The position numbers and the translations under genes were made by a program. This document shows positions 25,926 through 34,777 of a stretch of DNA of 60,842 nt, piece by piece. This stretch comes from Candidatus Flavonifractor merdavium (GTDB taxonomy: Bacteria > Bacillota > Clostridia > Oscillospirales > Oscillospiraceae), in the NCBI GenBank assembly GCA_019119335.1, contig DWXF01000043.1:1-60842 (forward strand), written 5' to 3'. Numbering within the stretch: position 1 is the first letter of the stretch; every line of letters starts with the position of its first letter. The notes below the pieces were generated by a model. The model was not told where the DNA came from, ran no database searches, and saw nothing but the letters and a program-made list of their open reading frames with translations.

Positions 25926-27104
25926 ATGACAAGAATCTATCTGATCCGCCATGCGGAGGCAGAGGGCAACCTGTACCGCCGTGTTCATGGCTGGTATAAC
26001 AGTTTGATTACTGACAACGGTTATCGTCAGATCGCCGCTCTGAAGGGGCGGTTTGACAATATTCCCATTGACGCGGTGTATTCCAGCGATTTGTTTCGCA
26101 CTATGACCACCGCTAAAGCTATTTATGAGTCCCATGCTCTGGAGCTGCGTACCCGATCCGACCTGCGGGAGATCGGCGTGGGCGTGTGGGAGGACACACC
26201 GTGGGGGGAGCTGGCCCACCGGGATGGACAGCAGCTGCATGCGTTCAATCACAGCTCCCCTGAATTTCAGGTAGAGGGCGGCGAGACCTTTGCCCAGGTG
26301 CAAAAGCGGATGCTGGCGGCCATGCGGGACATTGCCCAGCGGCACCCGGACCAGACGGTGGCGGCCTTTTCCCACGGAACCGCCATCCGCTGTCTCCAGG
26401 GGGCCATTCGCGGCCTGGAGCCGGGCGAGATGGACGGGCTGGGGCACAGCGACAATACCGGCGTTACCTGCCTGACGGTAGACGAGCATGGCGTCTGCCG
26501 GTTGATTTTTGAGAATGACAGCTCCCATCTGCCGGAGGAGATCTCCACCCTGGCCCGCCAGAAATGGTGGAAGTCCCGGGAGATCAGTCTGGCCGACGCC
26601 AACCTGTGGTTCCGTCCCCTGAACATGGAGACGGAAGGGGAGCGCTACCGTTCGGCCCGCAGCGATGCCTGGCAGGACATCCACGGCTCCGACCTCCCCT
26701 GCGACAGCGAAGCCTTCCAGCAGGATGCGCTGCGCTGCTGGGCCCAGGACCCCCAAAAGGCTGTGATGGCCGCTATGCTGGGCGAAACATTTGCCGGCGT
26801 GCTCCAGATGGACCTGGAGCGCTGGGCGGAGGAGGGGATAGGCTACATTCCCTTCGTGTACATGACCCCTGAGTACCGGAAAAAGGGCCTGGGGGTTCAG
26901 CTCATCGGCCAGGCGGTGTCCACCTACCGCCCCTTGGGCCGGACCAGGCTGCGGCTGCGCTGCGCCCCGGATAATGGGGTTGCCCAGCGGTTTTATAAGA
27001 AGTACGGATTTGTAAAGGTGGGAGAGGTCCAGGGCGCCAGCGGCGTACCGCTGGACCTGCTGGAAAAAGAGATCGGCTTTGAGTCTGCCGATGAATCGAG
27101 GTAA
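25926..27104 (+). CDS. Fusion of histidine phosphatase and GNAT acetyltransferase
   Basis: 392 aa. Residues 1-200 are a phosphoglycerate-mutase-like histidine phosphatase: IYLIRHAEAEGN (phospho-His), RSDLREIGVGVWEDTPW (acid Glu region) and AAFSHGTAIRCL (second His). From about 225 a GNAT domain follows, with its acetyl-CoA motif in YMTPEYRKKGLGVQLIGQA and the closing NGVAQRFYKKYGFVKVGE. Both catalytic sets look intact. Substrate unknown; a small-molecule phosphate ester and an amine are possible. It lies 44 nt after the DUF6054-like gene and 1 nt before the YgiQ gene. Confidence 0.9.
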   Translation: MTRIYLIRHAEAEGNLYRRVHGWYNSLITDNGYRQIAALKGRFDNIPIDAVYSSDLFRTMTTAKAIYESHALELRTRSDLREIGVGVWEDTPWGELAHRDGQQLHAFNHSSPEFQVEGGETFAQVQKRMLAAMRDIAQRHPDQTVAAFSHGTAIRCLQGAIRGLEPGEMDGLGHSDNTGVTCLTVDEHGVCRLIFENDSSHLPEEISTLARQKWWKSREISLADANLWFRPLNMETEGERYRSARSDAWQDIHGSDLPCDSEAFQQDALRCWAQDPQKAVMAAMLGETFAGVLQMDLERWAEEGIGYIPFVYMTPEYRKKGLGVQLIGQAVSTYRPLGRTRLRLRCAPDNGVAQRFYKKYGFVKVGEVQGASGVPLDLLEKEIGFESADESR

Positions 27105-27105
27105 T

Positions 27106-29046
27106 ATGAACGCATTTCTTCCTGTTTCCCGGACAGATCTGGCGGAGCGGGGCTGGGACTGGTATGACTTTTTGCTCATCACCGGCGACGCCTATGTGGA
27201 CCACCCCTCCTTCGGACCGGCCATCATTTCCCGCCTGCTGGAGGCGGAGGGCTATCGGGTGGCCATTCTGGCCCAGCCGGATTGGCGCAAGGTAGAATCC
27301 TTTACAGTATTGGGCCGCCCCAGATTGGGTGTAATGCTTTCCGCCGGCAACATTGACTCCATGGTGGCCCATTATACAGCAGCGAAAAAGCGGCGGCACG
27401 ACGACGCCTATTCCCCGGGCAATAAGGCGGGCCTGCGGCCCGACCGGGCGGCCATTGTCTACTCCAACAAGGTGCGGGAGGCATTTGGGGACATTCCCCT
27501 GGTGATCGGGGGGCTGGAAGCCTCTCTGCGGCGGTTTGCCCACTACGACTACTGGGAGGACAAGGTACGCCGTTCCGTCCTCTTTGACAGCCAGGCGGAC
27601 CTGCTGGTCTACGGTATGGGAGAGACCGCTACCCGGGAAATTGCCGCCCGGCTGGCCTCCGGCACGCCTGTGGGGGAGATCAAAGATGTAAAGGGAACTG
27701 CCTTTATTGGGAGTACGCCCGCAGACTGCGCCTATCCCATGGTGGAGTGCCCCTCCTTTGAGCAGGTACGTGCCGACAAGCGGCAGTATGCCATGGCCAA
27801 TCAGATTCAGTATGAGGAGCATGATCCGGTGCGGGGAAAGGCCATCCTGCAGCGCCATGGGGACAAGCTGCTCATCGTGAATCCGCCCGCCATGCCCCTG
27901 ACCACGGCGGAGCTGGATCGGGTAGCCGAGCTGCCCTACGTCCGGGAGCCCCATCCCATGTACGACAGTATGGGAGGCGTGCCTGCCATTGAGGAGGTGC
28001 GGTTCTCGGTGACCCATAACCGGGGCTGCTTCGGGGCGTGTCATTTCTGTTCCCTGGCCTTTCACCAGGGGCGGATCATCACCTCCCGCAGCCATGAGAG
28101 CGTGCTGAGAGAGGTGGAGGCGCTGACCCATCACCCGGGCTTCAAGGGCTATATCCACGATGTGGGAGGCCCTACCGCCAATTTCCGCCGCCCGTCCTGC
28201 AAGAAGCAGCTGAAGGCGGGGATGTGCCGGAACCGGGCCTGTCTGGCGCCCGAGCCCTGTCCCAATCTGGACGCCGACCACACCGACTACCTGATGCTGC
28301 TGCGGAAGGTGCGGGCGGTGCCCGGCGTGAAAAAGGTGTTTATCCGCTCCGGCATCCGGTTTGACTATATGCTCAAGGACCAGAGCGGAGAGTTTTTTGC
28401 CGAGCTGGTGAAGTACCATGTGTCCGGCCAGCTGAAGGTGGCGCCGGAGCATTGTGTGGATGGCGTGCTGGACTATATGGGCAAGCCTCATATCGCGGTG
28501 TACGAGAAGTTCCGGCAGAAATATGAGCGGCTGAACCAGAAGTACGGCAAGGAGCAGTATCTGGTGCCCTATCTGATGTCCTCCCATCCCGGCTGCACCA
28601 TGTCCGACGCGGTGCGTCTGGCGGAGTGGCTGAACAGATCCGGCCGGCAGCCAGAGCAGGTACAGGACTTCTATCCCACGCCTGGCACCCTGTCCACCTG
28701 TATGTACTATACCGGCCTTGACCCCCGAACCATGAAGCCGGTGTATGTGCCCAAGGATCCCCATGAGAAGGCCATGCAGCGGGCTCTGATGCAGTGGAAG
28801 CGGCCGGAAAAGCGGGCGCTGGTCCGCGAGGCCCTTCACGCTGCCCACCGGGAGGACCTGATCGGCTATGGCAAGGGATGCCTGCTCCGTCCCTCCGGTG
28901 GAAAGCCGGAAGGGGAGACCCGGCAGAAGAAACAGGTGGCGGAACGGCCTGCCCGTCCGGAAAAGAAATCCCGCCCGGTGAAAAAGGCGGGGTGGGCGGT
29001 GGCCAAGCCCAAAAAGAACGCCCGCCCCAAGAAAAAGCGGGGCTGA
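27106..29046 (+). CDS. YgiQ-family radical SAM protein
   Basis: 646 aa from ATG 27106 (GAGG upstream, 1 nt after the previous stop). N-terminal UPF0313 region starts FLPVSRTDLAERGWDWYDFL; the radical-SAM cysteines are in THNRGCFGACHFCSLAFHQG near residue 308; YIHDVGGPTANFRRPSC and GTLSTCMYYTGLDP are family blocks. It ends in a strongly basic Lys/Arg/Pro tail (RPEKKSRPVKKAGWAVAK) that might bind RNA. Widespread and conserved, function not established. Confidence 0.93.
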   Translation: MNAFLPVSRTDLAERGWDWYDFLLITGDAYVDHPSFGPAIISRLLEAEGYRVAILAQPDWRKVESFTVLGRPRLGVMLSAGNIDSMVAHYTAAKKRRHDDAYSPGNKAGLRPDRAAIVYSNKVREAFGDIPLVIGGLEASLRRFAHYDYWEDKVRRSVLFDSQADLLVYGMGETATREIAARLASGTPVGEIKDVKGTAFIGSTPADCAYPMVECPSFEQVRADKRQYAMANQIQYEEHDPVRGKAILQRHGDKLLIVNPPAMPLTTAELDRVAELPYVREPHPMYDSMGGVPAIEEVRFSVTHNRGCFGACHFCSLAFHQGRIITSRSHESVLREVEALTHHPGFKGYIHDVGGPTANFRRPSCKKQLKAGMCRNRACLAPEPCPNLDADHTDYLMLLRKVRAVPGVKKVFIRSGIRFDYMLKDQSGEFFAELVKYHVSGQLKVAPEHCVDGVLDYMGKPHIAVYEKFRQKYERLNQKYGKEQYLVPYLMSSHPGCTMSDAVRLAEWLNRSGRQPEQVQDFYPTPGTLSTCMYYTGLDPRTMKPVYVPKDPHEKAMQRALMQWKRPEKRALVREALHAAHREDLIGYGKGCLLRPSGGKPEGETRQKKQVAERPARPEKKSRPVKKAGWAVAKPKKNARPKKKRG

Positions 29047-29052
29047 ATGACA

Positions 29053-29094
29053 AAACCGCGGCATGGGAAAAGACCATGCCGCGGTTTCTATTTG
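29053..29094. terminator. Bidirectional terminator between the YgiQ gene and ribH
   Basis: A 14-bp perfect stem (29053-29066 with 29074-29087), 7-nt loop, with T-rich tails on both strands. Confidence 0.88.
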
Positions 29095-29107
29095 GCAGGG
29101 AGGGGGC

Positions 29108-29575
29108 TCAGCAGCCCATTTCCCGGATCAGGTTCACCATTTCGATGGCGCCCTCGGCGCACTCGGAGCCTTTGTTGCCCGCCTTGGAGCCGGCCCGCTC
29201 GATGGCCTGTTCGATGTTCTCGGTGGTGAGCACGCCGAACATCACCGGGATGCCGGTTTCCAGGGAGACGGCGGCAATACCCTTGGACACCTCGTTGCAG
29301 ACGTAGTCGTAGTGGCTGGTGGAGCCGCGGATCACCGCACCCAGGCAGATCACCGCGTCGTATTTGCCGCTCTTGGCCATCTTGGAGGCGATAAGGGGAA
29401 TCTCAAAGGCGCCGGGCACCCAGGCCACCTGGATGTCCTCCTCCTGTACGTTATGTCGGAGCAGCCCGTCCATGGTGCCGCTGAGCAGCTTTGAGGTGAT
29501 GAACTCGTTGAACCGGGTCACCACAATGCCCACCTTGATGCCGCTGGATACCAGTTTTCCCTCAAACGTTTTCAT
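29108..29575 (-). CDS. ribH: 6,7-dimethyl-8-ribityllumazine synthase
   Basis: 155 aa. [20 protein letters not shown] opens it; [18 protein letters not shown] and [21 protein letters not shown] are the signature blocks, with the catalytic His in the latter, and [15 protein letters not shown] closes it. It joins the ribityl-uracil with dihydroxybutanone phosphate. Last gene of the rib operon. RBS GAGGAG. Confidence 0.97.
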   Translation of the reverse strand: MKTFEGKLVSSGIKVGIVVTRFNEFITSKLLSGTMDGLLRHNVQEEDIQVAWVPGAFEIPLIASKMAKSGKYDAVICLGAVIRGSTSHYDYVCNEVSKGIAAVSLETGIPVMFGVLTTENIEQAIERAGSKAGNKGSECAEGAIEMVNLIREMGC

Positions 29576-29597
29576 AATAAAAACTCCTCTCGTCCTT

Positions 29598-30800
29598 TTA
29601 ATAGGTCAGAATATGCCCCATCCGCTCCTGCTTGGTTTTCAGATAGAACAGATCGTAGTCGTTGGCGTCCATTTGGATCGGTACCCGCTGGGTGATTTCC
29701 AGGCCGAACTCGGAGAGCTGATAGACCTTGTCCGGGTTATTGGTGAGCAGCCGCATGGTGCGCACGCCCAGATCCCGCAGGATCTGCGCTCCGGTCCAGT
29801 ACTCCCGCAGATCGGGGGCAAAGCCCAGCTCCACGTTGGCGTCCACGGTGTCAAAGCCCTTTTCCTGAAGGGCATAGGCCTTCAGCTTGTTGATCAGGCC
29901 GATGCCCCGGCCCTCCTGACGCATGTAAAGTACCACGCCCCGGCCCTCTTTCTCAATCTGCATCATGGCGGCGGCCAGCTGCTGGCCGCAGTCGCAGCGG
30001 CAGGAGCCGAATACGTCTCCGGTGAGACATTCCGAGTGGACCCGGCAGAGCACGTCCTGGCCGTCCCCGATATCTCCCTTCACCAGGGCCACATGATGCT
30101 CGCCGGTCAGGTCATTGACGTAGCCATAAATCTGGAAGTCGCCGTAGCGGGTGGGCATTTTGGCCGCGGCCTCCCGCACCACATGCTTGTCGTGAAGGCG
30201 GCAGTAATCCTGGAGAGCCTTGATGGTGACGATCTTCAGACCCCATTCCCTGGCCTTTTCCAGCAGTTCCGAAGTGCGCATCATGGTGCCGTCGTCCCGC
30301 ATGATCTCGCAGCACAGGCCGCACTCTTTCAGGCCCGCCAGCCGGCACAGATCCACGGTGGCCTCCGTGTGGCCGCTGCGGGCGAGCACGCCGCCCCGGC
30401 GGGCCACCAGCGGAAACACATGGCCCGGACGGCGCAGGTCCTCTGGGCGGGTGGCCGGGTCCACGCACATCCGGCAGGTGTATCCCCGCTCCTCGGCGGA
30501 GATGCCGGTGGTGGTGTTTACGTGGTCGATGGAGATGGTAAAGGCGGTGTGATGGTTGTCAGTGTTGACCTTGACCATCTGCTCCAGCTGAAGCCGGTCG
30601 GCCAGCTCCTGGCTCACGGGGGTGCAGATCAGGCCCTTGGCGTGCATCGCCATGAAGTTGACGTTTTCGGTGGTGGCAAACTGGGCGGCGCAGATCATGT
30701 CCCCCTCGTTTTCCCGGTCTGGGTCGTCGATGGAGATGATGATGCGGCCTGCCCGCAGCTCCTCAAGAGCTTCCTCCACCGTGCAGAATTGTTCGTCCAT
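29598..30800 (-). CDS. ribBA: Bifunctional DHBP synthase / GTP cyclohydrolase II
   Basis: 400 aa. Residues 1-200: DHBP synthase, with [39 protein letters not shown]. Residues 205-400: GTP cyclohydrolase II, with zinc ligands in [20 protein letters not shown] and [29 protein letters not shown] at the end. It makes both riboflavin precursors. Start ATG 30800 has AGGAGG upstream; it follows ribE by 17 nt. Confidence 0.97.
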   Translation of the reverse strand: MDEQFCTVEEALEELRAGRIIISIDDPDRENEGDMICAAQFATTENVNFMAMHAKGLICTPVSQELADRLQLEQMVKVNTDNHHTAFTISIDHVNTTTGISAEERGYTCRMCVDPATRPEDLRRPGHVFPLVARRGGVLARSGHTEATVDLCRLAGLKECGLCCEIMRDDGTMMRTSELLEKAREWGLKIVTIKALQDYCRLHDKHVVREAAAKMPTRYGDFQIYGYVNDLTGEHHVALVKGDIGDGQDVLCRVHSECLTGDVFGSCRCDCGQQLAAAMMQIEKEGRGVVLYMRQEGRGIGLINKLKAYALQEKGFDTVDANVELGFAPDLREYWTGAQILRDLGVRTMRLLTNNPDKVYQLSEFGLEITQRVPIQMDANDYDLFYLKTKQERMGHILTY

Positions 30801-30817
30801 ATCAGATTCCTCCTTGT

Positions 30818-31465
30818 CTAAAATCCATGCCGCACCAGAAAATCCAGGGTAAGTCCGCTGGACACCGGGGATTCCGGGGCGGGTGTGAGCAGTTTTTCTA
30901 TGTATTTGCCGATGATGTCGGTTTCCAGATTGACCAGATCGCCCTCTTTGTGGTCCCGAAGTACCGTCTGAGCTACCGTGTGGGGAATGGCGGAGATGGA
31001 AAAAGCGGTTTCCGCTACCCGGGCCACCGTGAGACTGATACCGTCCACGGCGATGGAGCCCTTTTCCACGATGTACCGCAGCAGCTGCGGGGCGGCCTGT
31101 ATGGTAAACCAGACGGCGTTGTCGTCCCGTTTGATGCAGGTGATCCGGCCGGTGCCATCAATGTGTCCGGCCACGATATGACCGCCAAACCGGCCGTCGG
31201 CGGCCATGGCCCGCTCCAGATTGACCGAGCTGCCCCGCCGGAGCCCGGCCAGGGCAGAACGGTCCAGGGTCTCGTGCATGACGTCGGCGGAAAACCGGTC
31301 GGATAGCAGGGAAGTAACGGTCAGGCATACCCCGTTTACCGCGATGCTGTCCCCGATTTTAGTGCCCTCCAGCACGGTTTGGGCCCGGATGGTCAGGACA
31401 GCCGACTGCCTGCCCCGCTGGATGCCCTCCACCTGGCCCATTTCCTCAACAATCCCCGTAAACAC
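30818..31465 (-). CDS. ribE: Riboflavin synthase, alpha chain
   Basis: 215 aa made of two lumazine-binding repeats. Opens [31 protein letters not shown] in repeat 1 and [16 protein letters not shown] in repeat 2; [15 protein letters not shown] links them. It dismutates lumazine to riboflavin. GTG start (31465) lies 20 nt inside the end of ribD, with GAGGTGG upstream. Confidence 0.96.
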   Translation of the reverse strand: MFTGIVEEMGQVEGIQRGRQSAVLTIRAQTVLEGTKIGDSIAVNGVCLTVTSLLSDRFSADVMHETLDRSALAGLRRGSSVNLERAMAADGRFGGHIVAGHIDGTGRITCIKRDDNAVWFTIQAAPQLLRYIVEKGSIAVDGISLTVARVAETAFSISAIPHTVAQTVLRDHKEGDLVNLETDIIGKYIEKLLTPAPESPVSSGLTLDFLVRHGF

Positions 31466-32552
31466 TGGGGGCCACCTCGCTTTCGATCAGAAAATCTTCC
31501 CCGAGCCGGGTGACAGAGCTGTGCGTCAGCCCAATAGCCTGGGACATCAGCGCGACGCCCGCCCCCTCCACCGGGGTTTTGGCCTCTCTGCCGCCCGACA
31601 GCTTGGGCGCGATGTAGGCCAGAACCTTTTGTACAATGCCCTGCTCCAGGGCGGCCCAGTTCAGGGTACTGCCGCCCTCCAGCAGGATGCTGTCTATCTC
31701 GCGCCGCCCCAGCTCATCCATCAGCCAGTTCAGGTCCACATGTCCGCTGCGCTCCGGCCCTGTAAGCACCTGGCAGCCCGCCGCCTCATAGGCGGCCCGC
31801 TTGTCCGCGTCGTTACAGCAGGTGGCCAGCAGGGTAGGGGATTGCCGGGCGGTGGTCACCACCTGGGCGGTAAGGGGCGTGCGGAGCTGGGTGTCGCAGA
31901 TAATCCGCACCGGGGTGCGGCAGCCAGGGAGGCGGCAGGTCAGCAGGGGATCGTCGGCCAGCACGGTGCCCACCCCCGCCATGATGCCGGTATACCGGTG
32001 ACGGAGCTGCTGGACGTGGCGTCGGGCCGCCTCGCCGGTGACCCACCTGGAGTCCCCGGTGGGGGCGGCGATCTTGCCGTCCAGGGTCATGGCGTATTTC
32101 ATAGCCACATAGGGCCGCCCGGTGCGGATATAGTGAAAAAAGATCCGGTTGAGCCCTTCGCACTCCGGCTCCAGCACGTGCTCTGTAACCTCCACGCCGG
32201 CCTTCCGCAGCAGGGCGATCCCTTTTCCGGCAACCAGGGGATTGGGGTCTCCCGCTCCCACCACCACCCGGCGAATGCCGGCTTCCAGAATGGCCTGGGT
32301 GCAGGGGGGCTGCCTGCCCTGGTGGCAGCAGGGCTCCAGGGTAACGTACATGGTGGCTCCCCCAGGTGGCTCCGTACAGGCGGCCAGGGCGTTGCGCTCA
32401 GCGTGGGGCTGACCGCATTTCTCATGCCAGCCCTGACCGATGACCCGCCCCTCCTTGACGATCACGGCCCCCACCATGGGATTGGGGGAGGTCCAGCCTA
32501 TTCCGCGCTTTGCAAGCTCCAGAGCCTGAGCCATATATTCCAGGTCCTCCAT
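31446..32552 (-). CDS. ribD: Bifunctional deaminase/reductase RibD
   Basis: 368 aa. N-terminal deaminase zinc site: CGQPHAERNALAAC and TLEPCCHQGRQPPCTQAIL. C-terminal reductase domain begins RPYVAMKYAMTLDGKIAA near residue 148 and contains GVGTVLADDPLLTCRL and SILLEGGSTLNWA. It performs two early steps of riboflavin synthesis. The ATG (32552) has GGAG upstream and sits just after the second leader terminator of the FMN riboswitch. Confidence 0.97.
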   Translation of the reverse strand: MEDLEYMAQALELAKRGIGWTSPNPMVGAVIVKEGRVIGQGWHEKCGQPHAERNALAACTEPPGGATMYVTLEPCCHQGRQPPCTQAILEAGIRRVVVGAGDPNPLVAGKGIALLRKAGVEVTEHVLEPECEGLNRIFFHYIRTGRPYVAMKYAMTLDGKIAAPTGDSRWVTGEAARRHVQQLRHRYTGIMAGVGTVLADDPLLTCRLPGCRTPVRIICDTQLRTPLTAQVVTTARQSPTLLATCCNDADKRAAYEAAGCQVLTGPERSGHVDLNWLMDELGRREIDSILLEGGSTLNWAALEQGIVQKVLAYIAPKLSGGREAKTPVEGAGVALMSQAIGLTHSSVTRLGEDFLIESEVAPSVYGDC

Positions 32553-32569
32553 AGCATCATCTCCGCAAA

Positions 32570-32604
32570 GAAAAATTGCCCTGAACAGATCTGTTCAGGG
32601 CAAT
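32570..32604 (-). terminator. Second rib leader terminator (overlaps riboswitch-complementary sequence)
   Basis: 30-bp perfect palindrome (32575-32604) followed on the minus strand by TTTTTCTTT, 18 nt before the ribD start. Its 5' arm contains TGCCCTGAA and GATC, complementary to the first strand of the FMN aptamer. Confidence 0.85.
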
Positions 32605-32637
32605 CAAAGAGGACGCGTCAGCATCTTCCGCGTAAAC

Positions 32638-32669
32638 AAAAAACCCTGGGATGTGTCATCACATACCAG
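32638..32669 (-). terminator. First rib leader terminator
   Basis: Stem CTGGtATGTG/CACATcCCAG (one mismatch), loop ATGA, then GGTTTTTT, about 45 nt after the FMN aptamer. Confidence 0.7.
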
Positions 32670-32711
32670 AGCAATCGTAAAGATACAGGACAAGCGATCC
32701 TGTATGACAAC

Positions 32712-32820
32712 GATCTTCTTCCATCCAGACTATACTGTCGGCTTCGGAGTTACACCGAATCATGCCTTACGGCTCGTGGGCTATACCACCGGTAGGGACT
32801 TGCACCCTGCCCTGAAGATC
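32712..32820 (-). ncRNA. FMN riboswitch aptamer (RFN element)
   Basis: Minus-strand sequence holds all the RFN consensus blocks: TCTTCAGGGCAGGGTG at the 5' end, TCCCTACCGGTGGTATAGCC, CACGAGCC, GATTCGGTGTAACTCCGA, and AGTATAGTCTGGATGGAAGA at the 3' end; the closing helix pairs GATCTTC with GAAGATC. FMN binding should lower rib expression. A short hairpin with an 8-bp stem follows at about 32683-32705, then two terminators. The whole 32553-32902 gap between ribD and the lipoprotein gene is accounted for by this leader and its promoter. Confidence 0.97.
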
Positions 32821-32840
32821 TTATTCAGTTGACCGGAATA

Positions 32841-32869
32841 AGTATACGCTGCCGGCAGGCCGTTGTCAA
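32841..32869 (-). promoter_or_regulatory. Promoter of the rib operon
   Basis: -35 TTGACA (32869-32864), 17-nt spacer, -10 TATACT (32846-32841); transcript predicted to start near 32834, just before the aptamer. Confidence 0.85.
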
Positions 32870-32902
32870 GGGCATACCGGCAGCCGGCAGAAAATTTTGC
32901 CG

Positions 32903-33136
32903 TCAGCGCATGGCGTTCTTCACGCCGTCCTTCACATCTTCGGTTACGTTCCTGGCGGCGTCCCCGATGTCGTCGGCAATATCCTTACCCGCCTCGCCGA
33001 TGTCGTCGAGCACGCCTTCCGGCGTGGAGGTGACTGCGGGCGTGGGGGTCACGACCTCCGGTACGTTGGGACTGCAGGCCGCCAGGGGAACCGTCAGGGC
33101 CAGCACCAGCATAAACAAGCTCCAGATCCGTTTCAT
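32903..33136 (-). CDS. Small lipoprotein
   Basis: 77 aa. Signal MKRIWSLFMLVLALTVPLAACS with lipobox LAAC (Cys 21), so the mature part is about 57 residues: a Pro/Thr linker (PEVVTPTPAVTSTPEG) and an acidic amphipathic helix (DDIGEAGKDIADDIGDAAR). AGGAGG lies before the ATG. No family recognised; similar short lipoproteins with apolipoprotein-like helices are common in Clostridia. Confidence 0.75.
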   Translation of the reverse strand: MKRIWSLFMLVLALTVPLAACSPNVPEVVTPTPAVTSTPEGVLDDIGEAGKDIADDIGDAARNVTEDVKDGVKNAMR

Positions 33137-33231
33137 GTCTATCCTCCTGTCAGTTCAATGGACTGCAAAAGTTAGTGTGATCGTATCAAAGAAAAGTATA
33201 CAAAAAATTTTCCCTTTTTTTAAAAAAAGTC

Positions 33232-33260
33232 TTGCATGTGTGGGAAGAATCTGCTATTAT
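33232..33260 (+). promoter_or_regulatory. Promoter of the perR-like gene
   Basis: -35 TTGCAT (33232-33237), 17-nt spacer, -10 TATTAT (33255-33260). Confidence 0.7.
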
Positions 33261-33266
33261 ATCAAT

Positions 33267-33285
33267 AACAGTAATGATTACTGTT
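33267..33285 (+). promoter_or_regulatory. Fur/PerR-type operator
   Basis: Perfect 9-1-9 inverted repeat, AACAGTAAT-G-ATTACTGTT, centred at 33276 and overlapping the predicted transcription start. This is the Fur-family box layout, so autoregulation is likely. Confidence 0.8.
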
Positions 33286-33312
33286 TATAAATCAAGAGAA
33301 AAGAGGTGGCCT

Positions 33313-33696
33313 ATGAACGGAAAGCGCTATTCCCGGCAGCGGGAACTGATTTTTGAGACATTGAAACACAGCGAGGAGCACCCCACGGCGGAAATGCTGT
33401 ATCAGTGGCTGAAACCGGAGAATCCCAGTCTGAGTCTTGGGACGGTCTACCGCAATCTGAATCTGCTGGCAGACGAGGGGAGCATTACCCGTATGGCGTT
33501 TCCGGTGGAGCGGTACGATGCCGACACCACGGCTCACCCCCATTTTTGCTGTCAGGTCTGCGGTTCTGTCTATGATATGAAACTGCCCTATGATGCCGGA
33601 TTGGATGAACAGGCGCTGTTGGCCAGCGGCCACGATATAACGGGGCATGAGGTCATTTTTCATGGGACCTGTGTAAACTGTAAGCGGGTTCACTGA
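33313..33696 (+). CDS. perR: Fur-family transcriptional regulator, PerR-like
   Basis: 127 aa from ATG 33313 (GAGGTGG upstream; the frame is open further left but the promoter and operator lie there). Winged-helix N-terminus with TAEMLYQWLKPENPSLSLGTVYRNL; metal-site residues in HPHFCCQVCGSVYD and HGTCVNCKRVH (two CxxC pairs for structural zinc). Short size and linkage to superoxide reductase and rubrerythrin point to a peroxide sensor. PerR versus Fur is an inference from context. Confidence 0.88.
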   Translation: MNGKRYSRQRELIFETLKHSEEHPTAEMLYQWLKPENPSLSLGTVYRNLNLLADEGSITRMAFPVERYDADTTAHPHFCCQVCGSVYDMKLPYDAGLDEQALLASGHDITGHEVIFHGTCVNCKRVH

Positions 33697-33759
33697 GGGT
33701 ATAAAGCCCAAAAGACAGGGAAAAACATATAAAATAAATAAGAAAGGCTGGTTAATGCT

Positions 33760-34149
33760 ATGGAATTCAAGCTGTATCGCTGCGCACACTGCGGCAATAT
33801 TATCTATAAGGTCGTGGACAAGGGCGTGCCTGTTATGTGCTGCGGGCAGAAGATGGAGGAAGTGGTGCCCAACACCACCGACGGAGCGCTGGAGAAGCAT
33901 GTTCCCGTAGTGGAGAAGTCTGCTCATGGCAGCGGCAACTCTGTCACCGTGAAGGTGGGCAGTGTGGAGCATCCCATGCTGCCGGAGCACTATATCCCCC
34001 TGATTGCCGCGGTAACCGAGGATACTGTGGTGCTGAAGTTCCCCAAGCCGGGCGACAAGCCGGAACTGAGAACCTTTGTCTATGGGGACGGGAAGGTAAC
34101 GGCTTACGAGCTGTGTAATCTCCACGGCTTCTGGAAGGGCGAAGGCTGA
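33760..34149 (+). CDS. Superoxide reductase (desulfoferrodoxin)
   Basis: 129 aa. N-terminal desulforedoxin-like domain (YRCAHCGNIIYKV, MCCGQKM) with four Cys for a rubredoxin-type iron; C-terminal neelaredoxin domain with iron ligands in LEKHVPVVE, VEHPMLPEHYI and CNLHGFW. It reduces superoxide to peroxide without making oxygen. It lies 63 nt after the PerR-like gene, probably in one operon with rubrerythrin. Confidence 0.94.
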   Translation: MEFKLYRCAHCGNIIYKVVDKGVPVMCCGQKMEEVVPNTTDGALEKHVPVVEKSAHGSGNSVTVKVGSVEHPMLPEHYIPLIAAVTEDTVVLKFPKPGDKPELRTFVYGDGKVTAYELCNLHGFWKGEG

Positions 34150-34191
34150 TCAACACATGTTATAAATAAAAACTGAAAGGATGGAAATGTT

Positions 34192-34725
34192 ATGGAACTG
34201 AAGGGCAGCAAGACTGAAGCCAATCTCTGGAAAGCGTTTGCGGGGGAGAGCATGGCCCGCAATAAGTACACCTATTTTGCCAGCAAGGCCAAGAAGGAGG
34301 GCTACGAGCAGATCGCGGCCATCTTTGAGGAGACCGCCGGCAACGAGAAGGAGCATGCCAAGCTGTGGTTCAAGGAGCTGGGCGGCATTGGCGATACCAT
34401 GGCCAACCTGAAGTCCGCCGCCGCCGGTGAGAATGAGGAGTGGACCCAGATGTACCGGGAGATGGCCGACACCGCCCGGGAAGAGGGGTTTGAGAAGCTG
34501 GCTTTCCTGTTTGAGGGCGTGCTGAAGATCGAGAAGGAGCACGAGGAGCGCTACCTGACCCTCCTGAAGAATCTGGAGGAGGGCGTGGTGTTCAAGCGCG
34601 GTGACGAGTATATGTGGAAGTGCCGTAACTGCGGCCATATCCACTTTGGCAAGGAGGCTCCTCAGGTGTGCCCTGTGTGCGCCCATCCTCAGGCCTATTT
34701 CGAAATCCGCAGCGTCAACTACTAA
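34192..34725 (+). CDS. rbr: Rubrerythrin
   Basis: 177 aa. Ferritin-like diiron domain (residues 1-140) with [32 protein letters not shown] and [14 protein letters not shown] giving the Glu/His ligands; C-terminal rubredoxin domain [12 protein letters not shown] and [11 protein letters not shown]. It reduces hydrogen peroxide in the cytoplasm, completing superoxide removal started by the preceding enzyme. A strong terminator follows. Confidence 0.96.
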   Translation: MELKGSKTEANLWKAFAGESMARNKYTYFASKAKKEGYEQIAAIFEETAGNEKEHAKLWFKELGGIGDTMANLKSAAAGENEEWTQMYREMADTAREEGFEKLAFLFEGVLKIEKEHEERYLTLLKNLEEGVVFKRGDEYMWKCRNCGHIHFGKEAPQVCPVCAHPQAYFEIRSVNY

Positions 34726-34734
34726 GAAAAAGAA

Positions 34735-34777
34735 AAAGCAAGCCGTCTGCCCTTGTGGCAGACGGCTTGCTTTTTTA
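34735..34777. terminator. Bidirectional terminator after rubrerythrin
   Basis: Stem AAGCAAGCCGTCTGCC/GGCAGACGGCTTGCTT, then TTTTT on plus and A-rich/T-rich flanks on both strands. The histidine kinase gene ends at its right edge. Confidence 0.9.

Noticed and set aside
27079-27105. Upstream start for the YgiQ gene inside the fusion gene's end
   Set aside because: The residues are not part of the family and ATG 27106 follows a GAGG at normal spacing.
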